DNA from: Blautia sp.
GTDB lineage: Bacteria; Bacillota; Clostridia; Lachnospirales; Lachnospiraceae
Direction of reading: 5' to 3'
Assembly (NCBI GenBank): GCA_017475035.1
Contig: JAFVGK010000075.1
Location: 17,114-81,113, forward strand
DNA: 64,000 nucleotides
Shown here: piece after piece, positions 37,798 through 48,100 of the stretch
Numbering within the stretch: the first letter of the stretch is position 1
How the letters are laid out: every line of letters begins with the position of its first letter
The notes under the pieces: model-generated
What the model was told of the DNA's origin: nothing
Seen by the model: only the letters and a program-made list of their open reading frames with translations
The model's database searches: none
Program-made: the position numbers and the translations under genes

Positions 37798-38426
37798 GTG
37801 CAAAAAAGAGAACTCATGGATTTGGTGTAGATCCTGATGAATCCCAAAATCACTTTTATGTAGTTATTCCACCGAAGGGATCACAGGGATATATTGAAGT
37901 ATATGAGCGATTTGAATGGACTCCTGATGGATTGACAGACGAAGAACGTATGGCAAAATCAGGGATAAAAGAACCTGATAAGTTGGTAGTATATGGAGAG
38001 GGCCAGATTATTCAAAAAGCCGATGTGCTACGTCTGTATATATCTCGTCATAAATGGGGACTCCTTTCAAAAGACTTGGCAGCAGAATTCAATGCTCGGT
38101 TAAAAGAAAAGAAAATGGCCACAGGTAAATTCGCAGTTGGTGGAACCCCAGTTGAACGCCTTTTTGGTAAGGAAATGATGGTACTGCTTTGGGGCGTGGA
38201 GAATTGTGATCCATCAAATATTCCTACGGCTATCCGGAATTGGAAAGGGCTCATGCCGGAGGAGCGCTGGTGGCTATACACGATGACGAATGCTTCTACA
38301 GGGGGCATAAAGGACTCGAAAGGATGGCGTACCGCTTTGCGATATGCCTTATGTGAGAATCCAATCCAGGAGGATCCGCAGATCAGCGTTTTCGATTTCT
38401 GGGATGAGGAGGATTTGAAAAAATGA
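37794..38426 (+). CDS. DUF3780 defence protein
   Basis: 210 residues, starting in an ATGA overlap with the DUF499 gene and ending in one with the methyltransferase, so all are translationally coupled. The sequence ('HGFGVDPDESQNHFYVVIPP', 'GLMPEERWWLYTMTNA', 'KGWRTALRYALCENP') has the features I know for DUF3780 proteins, which occur between DUF499 and DUF1156 genes. No catalytic motif is evident; it is likely an adaptor. Confidence 0.8.
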   Translation: MSAKKRTHGFGVDPDESQNHFYVVIPPKGSQGYIEVYERFEWTPDGLTDEERMAKSGIKEPDKLVVYGEGQIIQKADVLRLYISRHKWGLLSKDLAAEFNARLKEKKMATGKFAVGGTPVERLFGKEMMVLLWGVENCDPSNIPTAIRNWKGLMPEERWWLYTMTNASTGGIKDSKGWRTALRYALCENPIQEDPQISVFDFWDEEDLKK

Positions 38427-41302
38427 CAGAGAGCTTTATTGAACGCCAATTTCCGGTGTCGAAGGTAAGTAAGGAAAGCTATAAGGAAAGAAAGGCCGTT
38501 CAGAGTCAAACGCTTACAGGTTTAGGAAAATGGTGGGGAAGAAAACCACTAGTACTTGTCAGAGCTGCTATTTTAGGGTTATTACTTCCAGCAACGGAAA
38601 ACCCAGAAAAAGATATGGAGATCTTTTTAAAAATCATGAGTATGGATGAAAAAGGTCTATACTTACGTAAAGAAAAAAAGTTTTCTGTTCCTGAATTATA
38701 TGGGATAATTGAAGCGTATAGCCATCTGTCTTTGAAGTACAAAAGCTATTTCTATGAGAATGATGGAAAAATAAAACTTGACAGGGATGCTCCGAGGGAT
38801 GATATTGAGCGCGATGCGTTTGATACATTAACATATGATCAGAAAATTGCAATGTGTAAAAGGCCTGAACAAGTCGACACTTTAAGTGATGATATGTGGG
38901 TCGATATCAATAATCATTTAGGGACGAATGCTCATAGTTTGAATGAATTGACTAATCAGCTGTCAATAAAGCGATTTAAACATAATGTGGTAGTAGGAGA
39001 TTGCTTTAGTGGAGGCGGTTCGATTCCTTTTGAAGCGGCAAGAATTGGGTGTGATACGTATGCAAGTGACTTGAATCCTGTTGCAGGGTTATTAACTTGG
39101 GCAGATATTAACATATGTGGAGCGGATGCTAAAACGGTTCTAGAAATTGAAGATTTTCAAAAGAAGGTATTTGGTAAAGTAAATCAAGAAATTCTAGAAT
39201 TAGGTGTTGAAACGAATGAAAATGGAGATAGGGCAGATGCTTATTTATACTGTACGGAAACAACATGTCCAGAATGTGGCACTGTTGTGCCAATGTCAAC
39301 ATCATGGTTGATTGGACAGGGCTCTAAAACTGTTGCGAAGTTAATTAAGGCTCAAGGAAGATATGACATTGAAATAAGTATGAATGCTTCATCTGCCGAG
39401 ATGAAAGCTGCAACTGTTGGAACTGTTAGTTCAAAAGGATTATTATGTCCCTGTTGTGGAAAGGTAACTCCTATTTCGTCGCTAAGACATGATTATACAA
39501 ATGATGATGGGACTATCACGTATGGATTACGTCGTTGGGGTAAAACAGATTTTTCTCCTCAGAATGACGATGTATTTCGTGATAGATTATATGCAATTCG
39601 ATATAAAACACCAGATGGAAGCAGATATTATCGTGCTCCTAATAATAGAGATTTTGATAATGAAAAGAAAATTGAACAAATTGTTGCATCAGAGATCGAG
39701 AAATGGCAAGAACTGGGATACATTTCATCAATGTGGATTGAACCAGGTGAAAAAACCACTGAAGTCATTCGGAATCGTGGCTGGAGCTTTTGGCATCAAC
39801 TGTTTAATGCTCGCCAATTGTTAGAATATGCATTAATACAAAAATATTCATTGAAGTTGGCGGATACACCTGAGAAAATGGTTACAGCTATGCTAAGCCT
39901 GCATAGGTGTTTAAATTGGAATAGTAAGTTGTGTAGTTGGGGGGTGGGACAGGCCAGAGAATCAATGGCTCAAACATTCTATAATCAAGCATTAAATGCT
40001 ATGTGGAATTATGGAACGAGAGCTTTATCACTACTTTCTGGAGTTTTCTACTTAACAATAAACAGAAGCAGAATAATAAACTCAAATTATAAGATACAGA
40101 TTACTGACGCAAGAGATGTTGATTCGGTTTGTGATTTTTGGATTACAGATCCTCCATATGCAGATGCAGTTAACTATCATGAACTATCTGAGTATTTCCT
40201 TGCTTGGGATAAGAAACTTATGCTAAATGCTTTTCCGGATTGGTATATTGATAGCAAAAGAATTCTTGCTGTTCGCGGAGATGAACATTTTTCACAGACA
40301 ATGATAGATATTTACAGTAATCTTGTCCGTCACATGAATGATGGAGGGATGCAGATAGTCATGTTCACACATTCTGATCCTTCTGTCTGGGCTCAACTTG
40401 CGTTAATTATGTGGAAATCAGGGTTGACCGTTACTGCTGCATGGAATATTGCTACTGAGACGGATGCCAGTGGAATAAAAGAAGGAAACTATGTAAAAGG
40501 AACTGTACTCTTAGTCCTTCGTAAACAGCAGGGAGATGAAGAGGCATTCTTGGATGAATTGAATACTGATATTAAAGTAGAAGTGAAACGTCAGATTGAG
40601 TCGATGCAAAAACTTGATGATAAAGAGGATCCGAATTTTTCTGATCCAGATTACGTATTAGCTGCATACGCCGCTTCTTTGAAAGTGTTAACAGGATATG
40701 GATCTATTGGTGAACTTGATCTTGATTATGAGTTGAATTTAGCCATACATGAGCCATCGAAATCTGAGGTTGTGAAATTAATCGAAAGAGCAAAAAGAAT
40801 AGCTTATGATTTTATTATTCCACTGAATTTTGATAGTTATCTTTGGAGGGAACTATCTCCTTCGGAACGTTTCTATGTCAAGGGTTTAGAAGCAGAGAAA
40901 CATGGAAATTATCAGATTAGTACATATCAGGAATATGCACGAGGCTTTGGACTTATTAGTTACAGTCAGCTAATGGCATCTGAACGTGCTAATACTGCCA
41001 GACTGAAAACCCCCCAAGAGTTTGCTATGAGAACTATTGGTGATGTGCCAGATTTTGAGGAATCTATTACTAGGCTCGTTATTGCAGGCATCTATATTGC
41101 TATAAAAGAGAACGAGAATCCAGATAAGGGTTTTTATCATATAAAAAATAATGTGTCAGATTATTGGAACGAAAGAGATATGCTGAAACAGATTCTTTCA
41201 TTTCTTATGGACACGGAGGACATTGATACGATGCCTCATTGGCATGACGCTGCTATTATGGCAAACCATATCTATGTACTTATTGATAACGATCATATTT
41301 AA
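38423..41302 (+). CDS. DUF1156 (COG1743) adenine-type DNA methyltransferase with Zn ribbon
   Basis: 959 residues. An N-terminal DUF1156 segment ('KWWGRKPLVLVRAAILG', about residues 36-52) precedes the AdoMet-binding motif I ('GDCFSGGGSIPFEAARIG', from about residue 192). Two CxxC pairs ('CPECG' near 283, 'CPCCG' near 342) form a zinc ribbon. The catalytic motif is 'DPPYADAVNYHE' near residue 576, typical of amino-methyltransferases acting on adenine or cytosine. It should mark the host chromosome so that the linked helicase/nuclease spares it. Codon use and base composition are more AT-rich than the DUF499 gene. Confidence 0.9.
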   Translation: MTESFIERQFPVSKVSKESYKERKAVQSQTLTGLGKWWGRKPLVLVRAAILGLLLPATENPEKDMEIFLKIMSMDEKGLYLRKEKKFSVPELYGIIEAYSHLSLKYKSYFYENDGKIKLDRDAPRDDIERDAFDTLTYDQKIAMCKRPEQVDTLSDDMWVDINNHLGTNAHSLNELTNQLSIKRFKHNVVVGDCFSGGGSIPFEAARIGCDTYASDLNPVAGLLTWADINICGADAKTVLEIEDFQKKVFGKVNQEILELGVETNENGDRADAYLYCTETTCPECGTVVPMSTSWLIGQGSKTVAKLIKAQGRYDIEISMNASSAEMKAATVGTVSSKGLLCPCCGKVTPISSLRHDYTNDDGTITYGLRRWGKTDFSPQNDDVFRDRLYAIRYKTPDGSRYYRAPNNRDFDNEKKIEQIVASEIEKWQELGYISSMWIEPGEKTTEVIRNRGWSFWHQLFNARQLLEYALIQKYSLKLADTPEKMVTAMLSLHRCLNWNSKLCSWGVGQARESMAQTFYNQALNAMWNYGTRALSLLSGVFYLTINRSRIINSNYKIQITDARDVDSVCDFWITDPPYADAVNYHELSEYFLAWDKKLMLNAFPDWYIDSKRILAVRGDEHFSQTMIDIYSNLVRHMNDGGMQIVMFTHSDPSVWAQLALIMWKSGLTVTAAWNIATETDASGIKEGNYVKGTVLLVLRKQQGDEEAFLDELNTDIKVEVKRQIESMQKLDDKEDPNFSDPDYVLAAYAASLKVLTGYGSIGELDLDYELNLAIHEPSKSEVVKLIERAKRIAYDFIIPLNFDSYLWRELSPSERFYVKGLEAEKHGNYQISTYQEYARGFGLISYSQLMASERANTARLKTPQEFAMRTIGDVPDFEESITRLVIAGIYIAIKENENPDKGFYHIKNNVSDYWNERDMLKQILSFLMDTEDIDTMPHWHDAAIMANHIYVLIDNDHI

Positions 41303-41315
41303 GGAGTACAAGTAA

Positions 41316-44087
41316 ATGCTCAATCGTTTTTCTTCAAGAAAAACGGATCTTGGAAAGCAGTACCTTGCAGAACATTTGCAAGGTGCTGTTTCTTATGACC
41401 GTATTGCTGGTTATTTTTGCTCTTCTGTATTAGAGATAGCAGGGGAGGCGATGGAGCAGATTCCTGGGAGGATAAGGATTATCTGCAACAGTGGTTTGTC
41501 ACCGGAAGACGTGAAGATTGCAGGGTTGGCAGCTTCACAAATAAAGCAGGAGTGGTGTGCTTTCAAGCCGGAAGAAGCTTATACATCTCCCGCGGAATCT
41601 CAACGGTTACATCGGCTATACGATTTATTGTCAACAGGCAGAATGGATATTCGAGTATTGCCAGATGATGTTTATGGGCTGATGCACGGGAAGGCTGGTG
41701 TGATAACCTATGAAGACGGGAGGCGTCTTGCTTTCATAGGAAGTATGAATGAGACAAAGAGTGCCCTGACTACTAATTATGAAATCGTCTGGGAAGATGA
41801 TAGCGATGAGTCTGTGGAGTGGGTACAAAATGAATTTGATTATTTCTGGGATCATAGCTGCGCCGTGCCACTGAGTGATTTTGTCATTTCTGATATTAAA
41901 CGGATCGCAAATAGGCATCCAATGACTTTGAAAGGTTGGCGTGAAGAAGGACATGCGGATGTTGCCGCTGTTGCAGCCGAGGAGCCTGTTTACAGGAATG
42001 AATTTGGACTTTGGGCGCATCAGAAATACTTCGTGATGCGAGCCTTTGAGGAACATAAAAGCAAAGGAGGTGCAAGACTCGTCCTTGCCGATATGGTTGG
42101 CCTTGGAAAAACACTGCAACTCGCTATGTCAGCGAAATTAATGGGCTTATATGGGGATAAACCTATTTTAATTATTGTTCCGAAAACTCTTCTATATCAA
42201 TGGCAAGATGAAATATACACTATGCTGGATATACCTTCTGCTGTGTGGACAGGGAGATGTTGGCGGGATGAAAATGGATTTGATTATGTATGCGACAGTG
42301 TTCGAGGAATTCTGAAATGCCCAAGAAAGATAGGGATCGTATCCCAAGGAATCATTACAGCGAAGACTGAAGCTGCTGAGTTGCTGAAACAACTGAAGTA
42401 CGAATGTGTAATTCTGGATGAGGCACACAGGGCAAGACGAAAAAATATCGGTAAAGATGCTAATGCTCATAAGGCACAGCCAAATAATCTTCTAAGATTT
42501 CTGGATGAGATAACTTTCCAGACGCATAGCATGCTTCTAGCAACTGCAACCCCTGTGCAGATTGATCCTATTGAAGCTTTTGATCTGTTGGATGCTTTGG
42601 GTCGTCCAAAGGATGCCAGCAAGGTCATAGGGGATGCTTATAGTGTATGGAGAAAAACGCCTCAGACAGGGTTGAACTACATTTCAGGAGCTGAAGCTCC
42701 GCCACAGAAAACTGCTGAGATGTGGTCTATCGTAAGAAACCCATTTCCTCCTCGTATGGAGAAGAGTCGAAGGATTGGTACCTTGCGGGATCAAATGGAC
42801 ATCTCCGATGATATGGCTGTTTTGCCCCAGGACAAATTCGACGAGATGCGAAGACCGATGCAGACAAAGATATGGGAGTTATACCAAGATGAGGAGTTTG
42901 TACTTCACTATAATCCTTATGTTCGCTGTATTGTACGCCGTACCCGTGACTTCCTTGAAAATACAATCAATAAAGAAACCGGAGAGCCGTACCTGAAGAA
43001 GATAAATGTCCTGCTTCTTGGAGAAAAGGATAATGAAGCGCTGGAGCTCTCTGGATATTTGAAGCAAGCATATTTGATAGCAGAGGAGTTTTGTCATCTG
43101 CTTGCAAGCCGTGTAAAGGGAGGCGGCTTCATGTCCACATTGATGCTTAAGCGTATTGGAAGCACAATGATTGCTGGAGAGAATACCGCAAAGAAAATGT
43201 TAGCCTGGACACAAGAAGGAAAAGAAACCCTGCAGGAGATGTATGATAATCTCACGGATGAAGATGATGAAGATAATAATAGCGAGGAAGTAGGCACCAG
43301 TGAAATTAAGAATTTGACAACAGAAGAGCTGGAGTGTCTGGCGCGTCTTGTAAATGTCTTAAAGTCAAACAGGGATACGGATCCGAAGTATCTAAGAGTC
43401 CTGGATATCCTGAAAAACGGGGTAGAGGATGAAGGCGGCTGGTCAGAAAAGGGATGCATTATCTTTTCACAGTATTATGATAGCGCAAATTACGTAGCAG
43501 CACTGCTTAGTAGGGAATTCGTAGAGGAAGACATCGGTCTGTATGCTGGAGGGGACAAAAGTGGTGTATACAGGGATGGGATTTTTACGAAATATGCAAA
43601 GGACGAACTGAAAGCCAAAGTTAAGGACAGAAAAATGAAGATTCTGGTTGGTACAGACGCAGCCAGTGAGGGATTAAACCTTCAGGCACTACAGACTTTG
43701 ATCAACATTGACTTACCTTGGAATCCAACAAGATTGGAGCAGAGAAAAGGTCGAATCCAACGAATCGGCCAATTAGCAGATACCATCTTGATTTATAATA
43801 TGCGTTATAAGGATAGTGTTGAGGATAAAGTCCATACTAAGCTATCATCAAGGCTCCAGGAGATATACGCTATGTTTGGACAAATCCCTGAAGTGTTGGA
43901 AGATGTCTGGGTGGCCATGGCGCAAAATGATGAGCAACGTGCCATGGAGGCAATCAATAAAGTTCCGAAGAAGAATCCATTTATAATCAAATACGAGATG
44001 GAAATTCCTGATTGTGGAGATTGGGAGAAATGCGAGGCAGTGCTGGATAAAAAGGAAAAGATAAAAGAACTTATGAAGGGGTGGTAA
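41316..44087 (+). CDS. PLD-type nuclease fused to SNF2 helicase
   Basis: 923 residues, TAAGGAG upstream. The N-terminal ~190 residues have a phospholipase-D-type HxK motif ('LMHGKAGVI', about residue 124) with downstream 'FIGSMNETKSAL'. A SNF2-type motor follows: motif I 'DMVGLGKT' (about 259), motif II 'LDEAHRAR' (about 367), 'LLATATP', and motif VI 'RKGRIQRIGQ' (about 809). Fused PLD-SNF2 proteins of this sort are common effectors in methylation-based defence such as DISARM relatives. Here it probably translocates on unmodified phage DNA and cuts it; that activity is inference. Confidence 0.9.
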   Translation: MLNRFSSRKTDLGKQYLAEHLQGAVSYDRIAGYFCSSVLEIAGEAMEQIPGRIRIICNSGLSPEDVKIAGLAASQIKQEWCAFKPEEAYTSPAESQRLHRLYDLLSTGRMDIRVLPDDVYGLMHGKAGVITYEDGRRLAFIGSMNETKSALTTNYEIVWEDDSDESVEWVQNEFDYFWDHSCAVPLSDFVISDIKRIANRHPMTLKGWREEGHADVAAVAAEEPVYRNEFGLWAHQKYFVMRAFEEHKSKGGARLVLADMVGLGKTLQLAMSAKLMGLYGDKPILIIVPKTLLYQWQDEIYTMLDIPSAVWTGRCWRDENGFDYVCDSVRGILKCPRKIGIVSQGIITAKTEAAELLKQLKYECVILDEAHRARRKNIGKDANAHKAQPNNLLRFLDEITFQTHSMLLATATPVQIDPIEAFDLLDALGRPKDASKVIGDAYSVWRKTPQTGLNYISGAEAPPQKTAEMWSIVRNPFPPRMEKSRRIGTLRDQMDISDDMAVLPQDKFDEMRRPMQTKIWELYQDEEFVLHYNPYVRCIVRRTRDFLENTINKETGEPYLKKINVLLLGEKDNEALELSGYLKQAYLIAEEFCHLLASRVKGGGFMSTLMLKRIGSTMIAGENTAKKMLAWTQEGKETLQEMYDNLTDEDDEDNNSEEVGTSEIKNLTTEELECLARLVNVLKSNRDTDPKYLRVLDILKNGVEDEGGWSEKGCIIFSQYYDSANYVAALLSREFVEEDIGLYAGGDKSGVYRDGIFTKYAKDELKAKVKDRKMKILVGTDAASEGLNLQALQTLINIDLPWNPTRLEQRKGRIQRIGQLADTILIYNMRYKDSVEDKVHTKLSSRLQEIYAMFGQIPEVLEDVWVAMAQNDEQRAMEAINKVPKKNPFIIKYEMEIPDCGDWEKCEAVLDKKEKIKELMKGW

Positions 44088-44094
44088 ATCTCCT

Positions 44095-44424
44095 CATAAA
44101 AAATACTATCCGCAATCAAAAAAGCTTCTCGTTCTTTGTGATGAGGGAGGCTGTAGCGATAGCAAGTCTTCTGTTTGGAAATATAAGCTTTGGCAATTTG
44201 CCGGGGAAACAGCTTTAGAAACTTTCAAAGAACTAGGACTGGTTTTTATTTCCATGATCAAGAAGAGCTCTAGTTATTATGAATACGAAGGAGAACCGCT
44301 TTCTATCCATACTGACACTTCCTGGATGAATAGGCGGCAGCACGGTACTCTGTCTATTATCATTTTTTCTGTACGCCCTTCTGTCGCATACGGCTGGACA
44401 GATGGTGCAAATGAGAGTACCTGA
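44095..44424 (+). pseudogene. ISAzo13-type transposase fragment
   Basis: An open frame begins inside the end of the helicase gene region and reads 'YYPQSKKLLVLCDEGGCSDS' then 'SSVWKYKLWQFAGETALE', closely matching the DDE-core pattern of ISAzo13 (Rhodopirellula-type) transposases. The canonical DGGGSN is altered and the flanking parts are missing; the frame runs on into unrelated sequence and stops at 44424. It marks an old insertion and deletion after the helicase. Confidence 0.55.
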
Positions 44425-44599
44425 AAACAGGTTAGTTAGCTGGCTATAAGTCCAAATAAAACTAGATCTATGTCGTTATTACCAGTATAACTAGAAGAAA
44501 AAACAAATTCAATAATCTGCTGGCTGCACAGTTTCATTTATGGCGGTGCCAAGTGTGCGGGCATGGGTTGGTAGTTACTGATTGTTTAAATTTCAAAGA

Positions 44600-45033
44600 C
44601 TGATGATGGCAGGAAGAAACAAATACTTCTGAATGACGGAAAGCCATATATTGTCAGTCCGTACACTCTGATCTGGAACGGCGATTATTACTTGGTTAGT
44701 TGGAACCATGAACAGTAAAGAACACGGACCTATCGGGTATATCGGATTCTAAAAATATCGGATGTTCTGAGAGATAAGGCTCAATCGGTTTCGAAGAATT
44801 TTGATGTGGCTTGCTATACCAGGGAAGCCTTCCGTATATACCACAATAAAGAACCGGAGTAAATGACGCTATTTTGCGCGTATGAAGTCATGAAGGGGAT
44901 CTTGGACAAGATTGAACACGGACATTACGGTCAGAAAGTAGATTTGGAACATTTTTGCACGAAAGTAAAGGTATGTACATCTCCTGCTTTCTACAGCTGT
45001 GTATTCCAGTGGGAGGAATGCGATAGTGGGTAA
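44600..45033 (+). pseudogene. Decayed WYL-domain transcriptional regulator
   Basis: Translated pieces match the C-terminal WYL region of HTH-WYL regulators in the right order: 'LNDGKPYIVSPYTLIWNGDY', 'RTYRVYRI', 'NFDVACYTREAFRIYHN', and 'SPAFYSCVFQW', the last being the wing-like end. They are broken by stop codons (one after 'HNKEPE') and probably a frameshift, and the HTH half is gone. WYL regulators such as BrxR and CapW control defence loci, so this one may once have controlled the neighbouring modules. Confidence 0.65.
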
Positions 45034-45116
45034 TTATTCAATAGAGCGTTTGATTTCAGATCGTAAGGCGTTGATAGATATAAATATATGCACTTATAAA
45101 TTTTTTTGGGGGCATT

Positions 45117-48100
45117 ATGACGAGAGAAGAACTATTAGAAGACGTAAAACAGGGAGATCTGGTTAAGATATACACGGGCTCAAATGAAGTGTTTGAAGGA
45201 ACTGTATTAGACTTTGGAGCTTCCGGACTAAAGATAAATATTAGTGGAACAACAAAGTCAAAAAGGATAATGTATGAAAGAATAACTGAGTATGATGTTG
45301 AGGATGGTTCAGAAGCATTGGATTCCGGCAAAGATGAAAGCGGACAGGAGATTAATATCATACGGATATCAAAGGAACCTACCGAGACTGTGACAGAAGA
45401 ACAGGTATTATATAAGGAAACTACAGAAGTTAAAGCCCACGAGATTATTGTTGACAGAAGTAGTTTATTTGTAGATTGTGAAGAGAGAATTTCATTTGAA
45501 GAGATTAGCAAATTCTGGGAAACTTTGTTGGATAAATGGCAGAAACAGGAAATAGACAGAGTTAAGAATATAGTTTCTTATGCCAAGAAAGTCAACGAGT
45601 TTAGAGCTGACACAGACAGAATTCGAAGGGCATTTGGAGAATATAAAAAACTGGCTGCGAACGATAGGATTTATAATGTTTTTATTGGTACGCTGTTTCA
45701 TGAGCTGAATAGGTTTAATGATGCTATCGAATATTATTATATGGGTGGTGCCTATGATGCTGCCTTTTTGGTCAGCTATTTCTATAAGATAGACTCGAAT
45801 CTGTTGGATACTGCAATACTGGCGACAAGGTATAATCGTGAAAACGGAGTTATTATTAGATGGCTTTGCGACTATGCGGTGGCCAATAATGATTTTTCAA
45901 TTATTAGCCATCTTGTTCAGAACAGCCTTAATTATATTAAAGATATTCTGTTTTATTGGTATTCAGATAAAGAAGAGATGAAATCTCTGCCGAATAAAGC
46001 TGAAGTGTATTCAGAAGAGAACATAGAGTACCTAAAAAAAGCATGCAAGGATACAGCTTCCTCAATGGGGATAATTGAGGAAGTACTTCGTCCTGTTCAA
46101 ACGGAACAACCGGGTGAAGTGGTGCAGGAAGTGGAAGAAGAGGAGACACTAAAGGGGATTGTGTCATATTATAAAAAGGATGGCGGTTATGGCTCAATTA
46201 AGAATGTAAGTGGCGGACAAATATACTTCTATATTAGACAGGTAAGAGACATAGACTTACAAAGGATACTTGCAACAGAAGTTAATTATAAAAGAAGAGT
46301 TACATATAAAAGAGGAATCAATTTTAAGGGGGAAATTGCTGCAGATGCGATAGAATTAGACCATGAATATGATGAACCAGTAGTTGAAGAATATCAATAT
46401 ACAGGATTTCTGGACGATTATGATTTTGATAAAGGCTGGGGTAAAATTCGATCAGGCAACAAAGCTTTTAATTTCATCTTTGAAGAAATTAAAGATCCCC
46501 TATTGTACGCTGAGATGTCATCGAGACCGTATTCAGTGATAGATCTGGAAGTTAAGTTTAATGCTAAAGATCATCAAAGCAAATCAACTCATAAAAAAAC
46601 TAAAGTAGCGATAGACATAGTTGGAAAAAAGCAATATACAGAATTCGAAATTTCTGATTTTATTAGGCAGAAACTTGTAACAAAAAAAGAAGTTGATGAG
46701 TGGTTAGGAATAAGAGAGCAGAAAAATACGGGCGTATTCAGAGAAGTAATATATGAACCGTTGGAACCAATTGGGAAACAAATAGATACTACGTCTCCTG
46801 AGAAACAGTTATTGGCTTCTGTTGCACTAGATAGGACAGGATTTGCTTTGCGCCAAGAAGAGAAGAAAGCAGTGGCGTTGCTTTTGACAGACAAATTGGT
46901 AAATCCTTTTTCTTCATTAAGGAAAAATGCCAATGGCCAGAAGCCTTTCCAGGAAGCCCATCGTTATATGGTGGGAAGGAAAAATCCAAATGGCGATATT
47001 ATCGGTGTAGATCTCGAGAAGGCTGAACAACTGTTTATTAAAGCCATAGAGTCCAGTGATCAAACAGCGTCCGCAGTCGCAAACCTAGTTAACATATATA
47101 TTAAATTCGGGGGGGAATATATAGTGAAAGGTTTGCAATTATTAGAAGCTTATGGATATTTATTCCCCTCAGATAAGCTGACGAATATGAGAATTCAGTT
47201 GATCGATAAAAGTGGCAATTTTGAAGCACTGGAATTAATTCTTCGTTCGGCGATTCCAAACTGTATTAAAAAGAATACAGTTTGGCAGTATATGGCAAAA
47301 TTAGCTGGAATATACTACAAGCAGGAAAAATGGGATCTTGCAATAGAATGGTTTAATAAAAGCCTTGAATACTTGGATAACAATAAAAACGTTTTTTCAC
47401 AGTATATAAAGTTAAGAAATGGAAATCTTCGGTCGCTGATTATTGCTATTTATAGTAGTGGCGACAAGAAGAATGCGATTATTCTCGCAAAGGGTTATAT
47501 CAAGGGCTCGCCAGAAGATCCTGTTGTTACGTCGATTATCGAAGGAACTTTTGACACGGTTGAAACAAAAGAAGTACTGGGAGATTTGGGAGAAGTTGGC
47601 TTACAGTACGAGGATGACTTCCTTGATCTGGGCAGTAATGAGCTATCACAATATTTGATTTGGAAACTGCATGTAGTAGATTTAAGTAGCACTTTTAGCA
47701 AGGTAAGTATCGTATATGAGAAATTGAAAAATGGAGTTTATTCTGGAAGCGCAGAAGATTCTAATAAAGCTGTCAAGTATATAAATGATAACCTGCTTCG
47801 GAAAAACAAAAGAGGAATTAACTCCGAATATAGAAGCGCTATATCTATTGGAATAGCAAGAATACTCTCTGACTCCAGAGAGAATACTAATTTGGCAGGA
47901 AACGGTAAAGTATCTATAGATGAAGTAAAGCAATATCTTGCACGATATGCCAGATACTCTGCAGATGTATTGGTTGAAAAATATGCAACTATAGATAGTA
48001 TTAGATTCTTATATATTCAAGCTCTGAAATATTTGGGTGCAAAAGATGACGGCAATATTATTGCCTCAATTAACATGCTCATAGGTTCATTTTTCGTAGA

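Noticed and set aside
34435-44087. Calling the block canonical BREX or DISARM
   Set aside because: No PglZ, BrxL, DrmA or DrmB gene is present; only related parts are.
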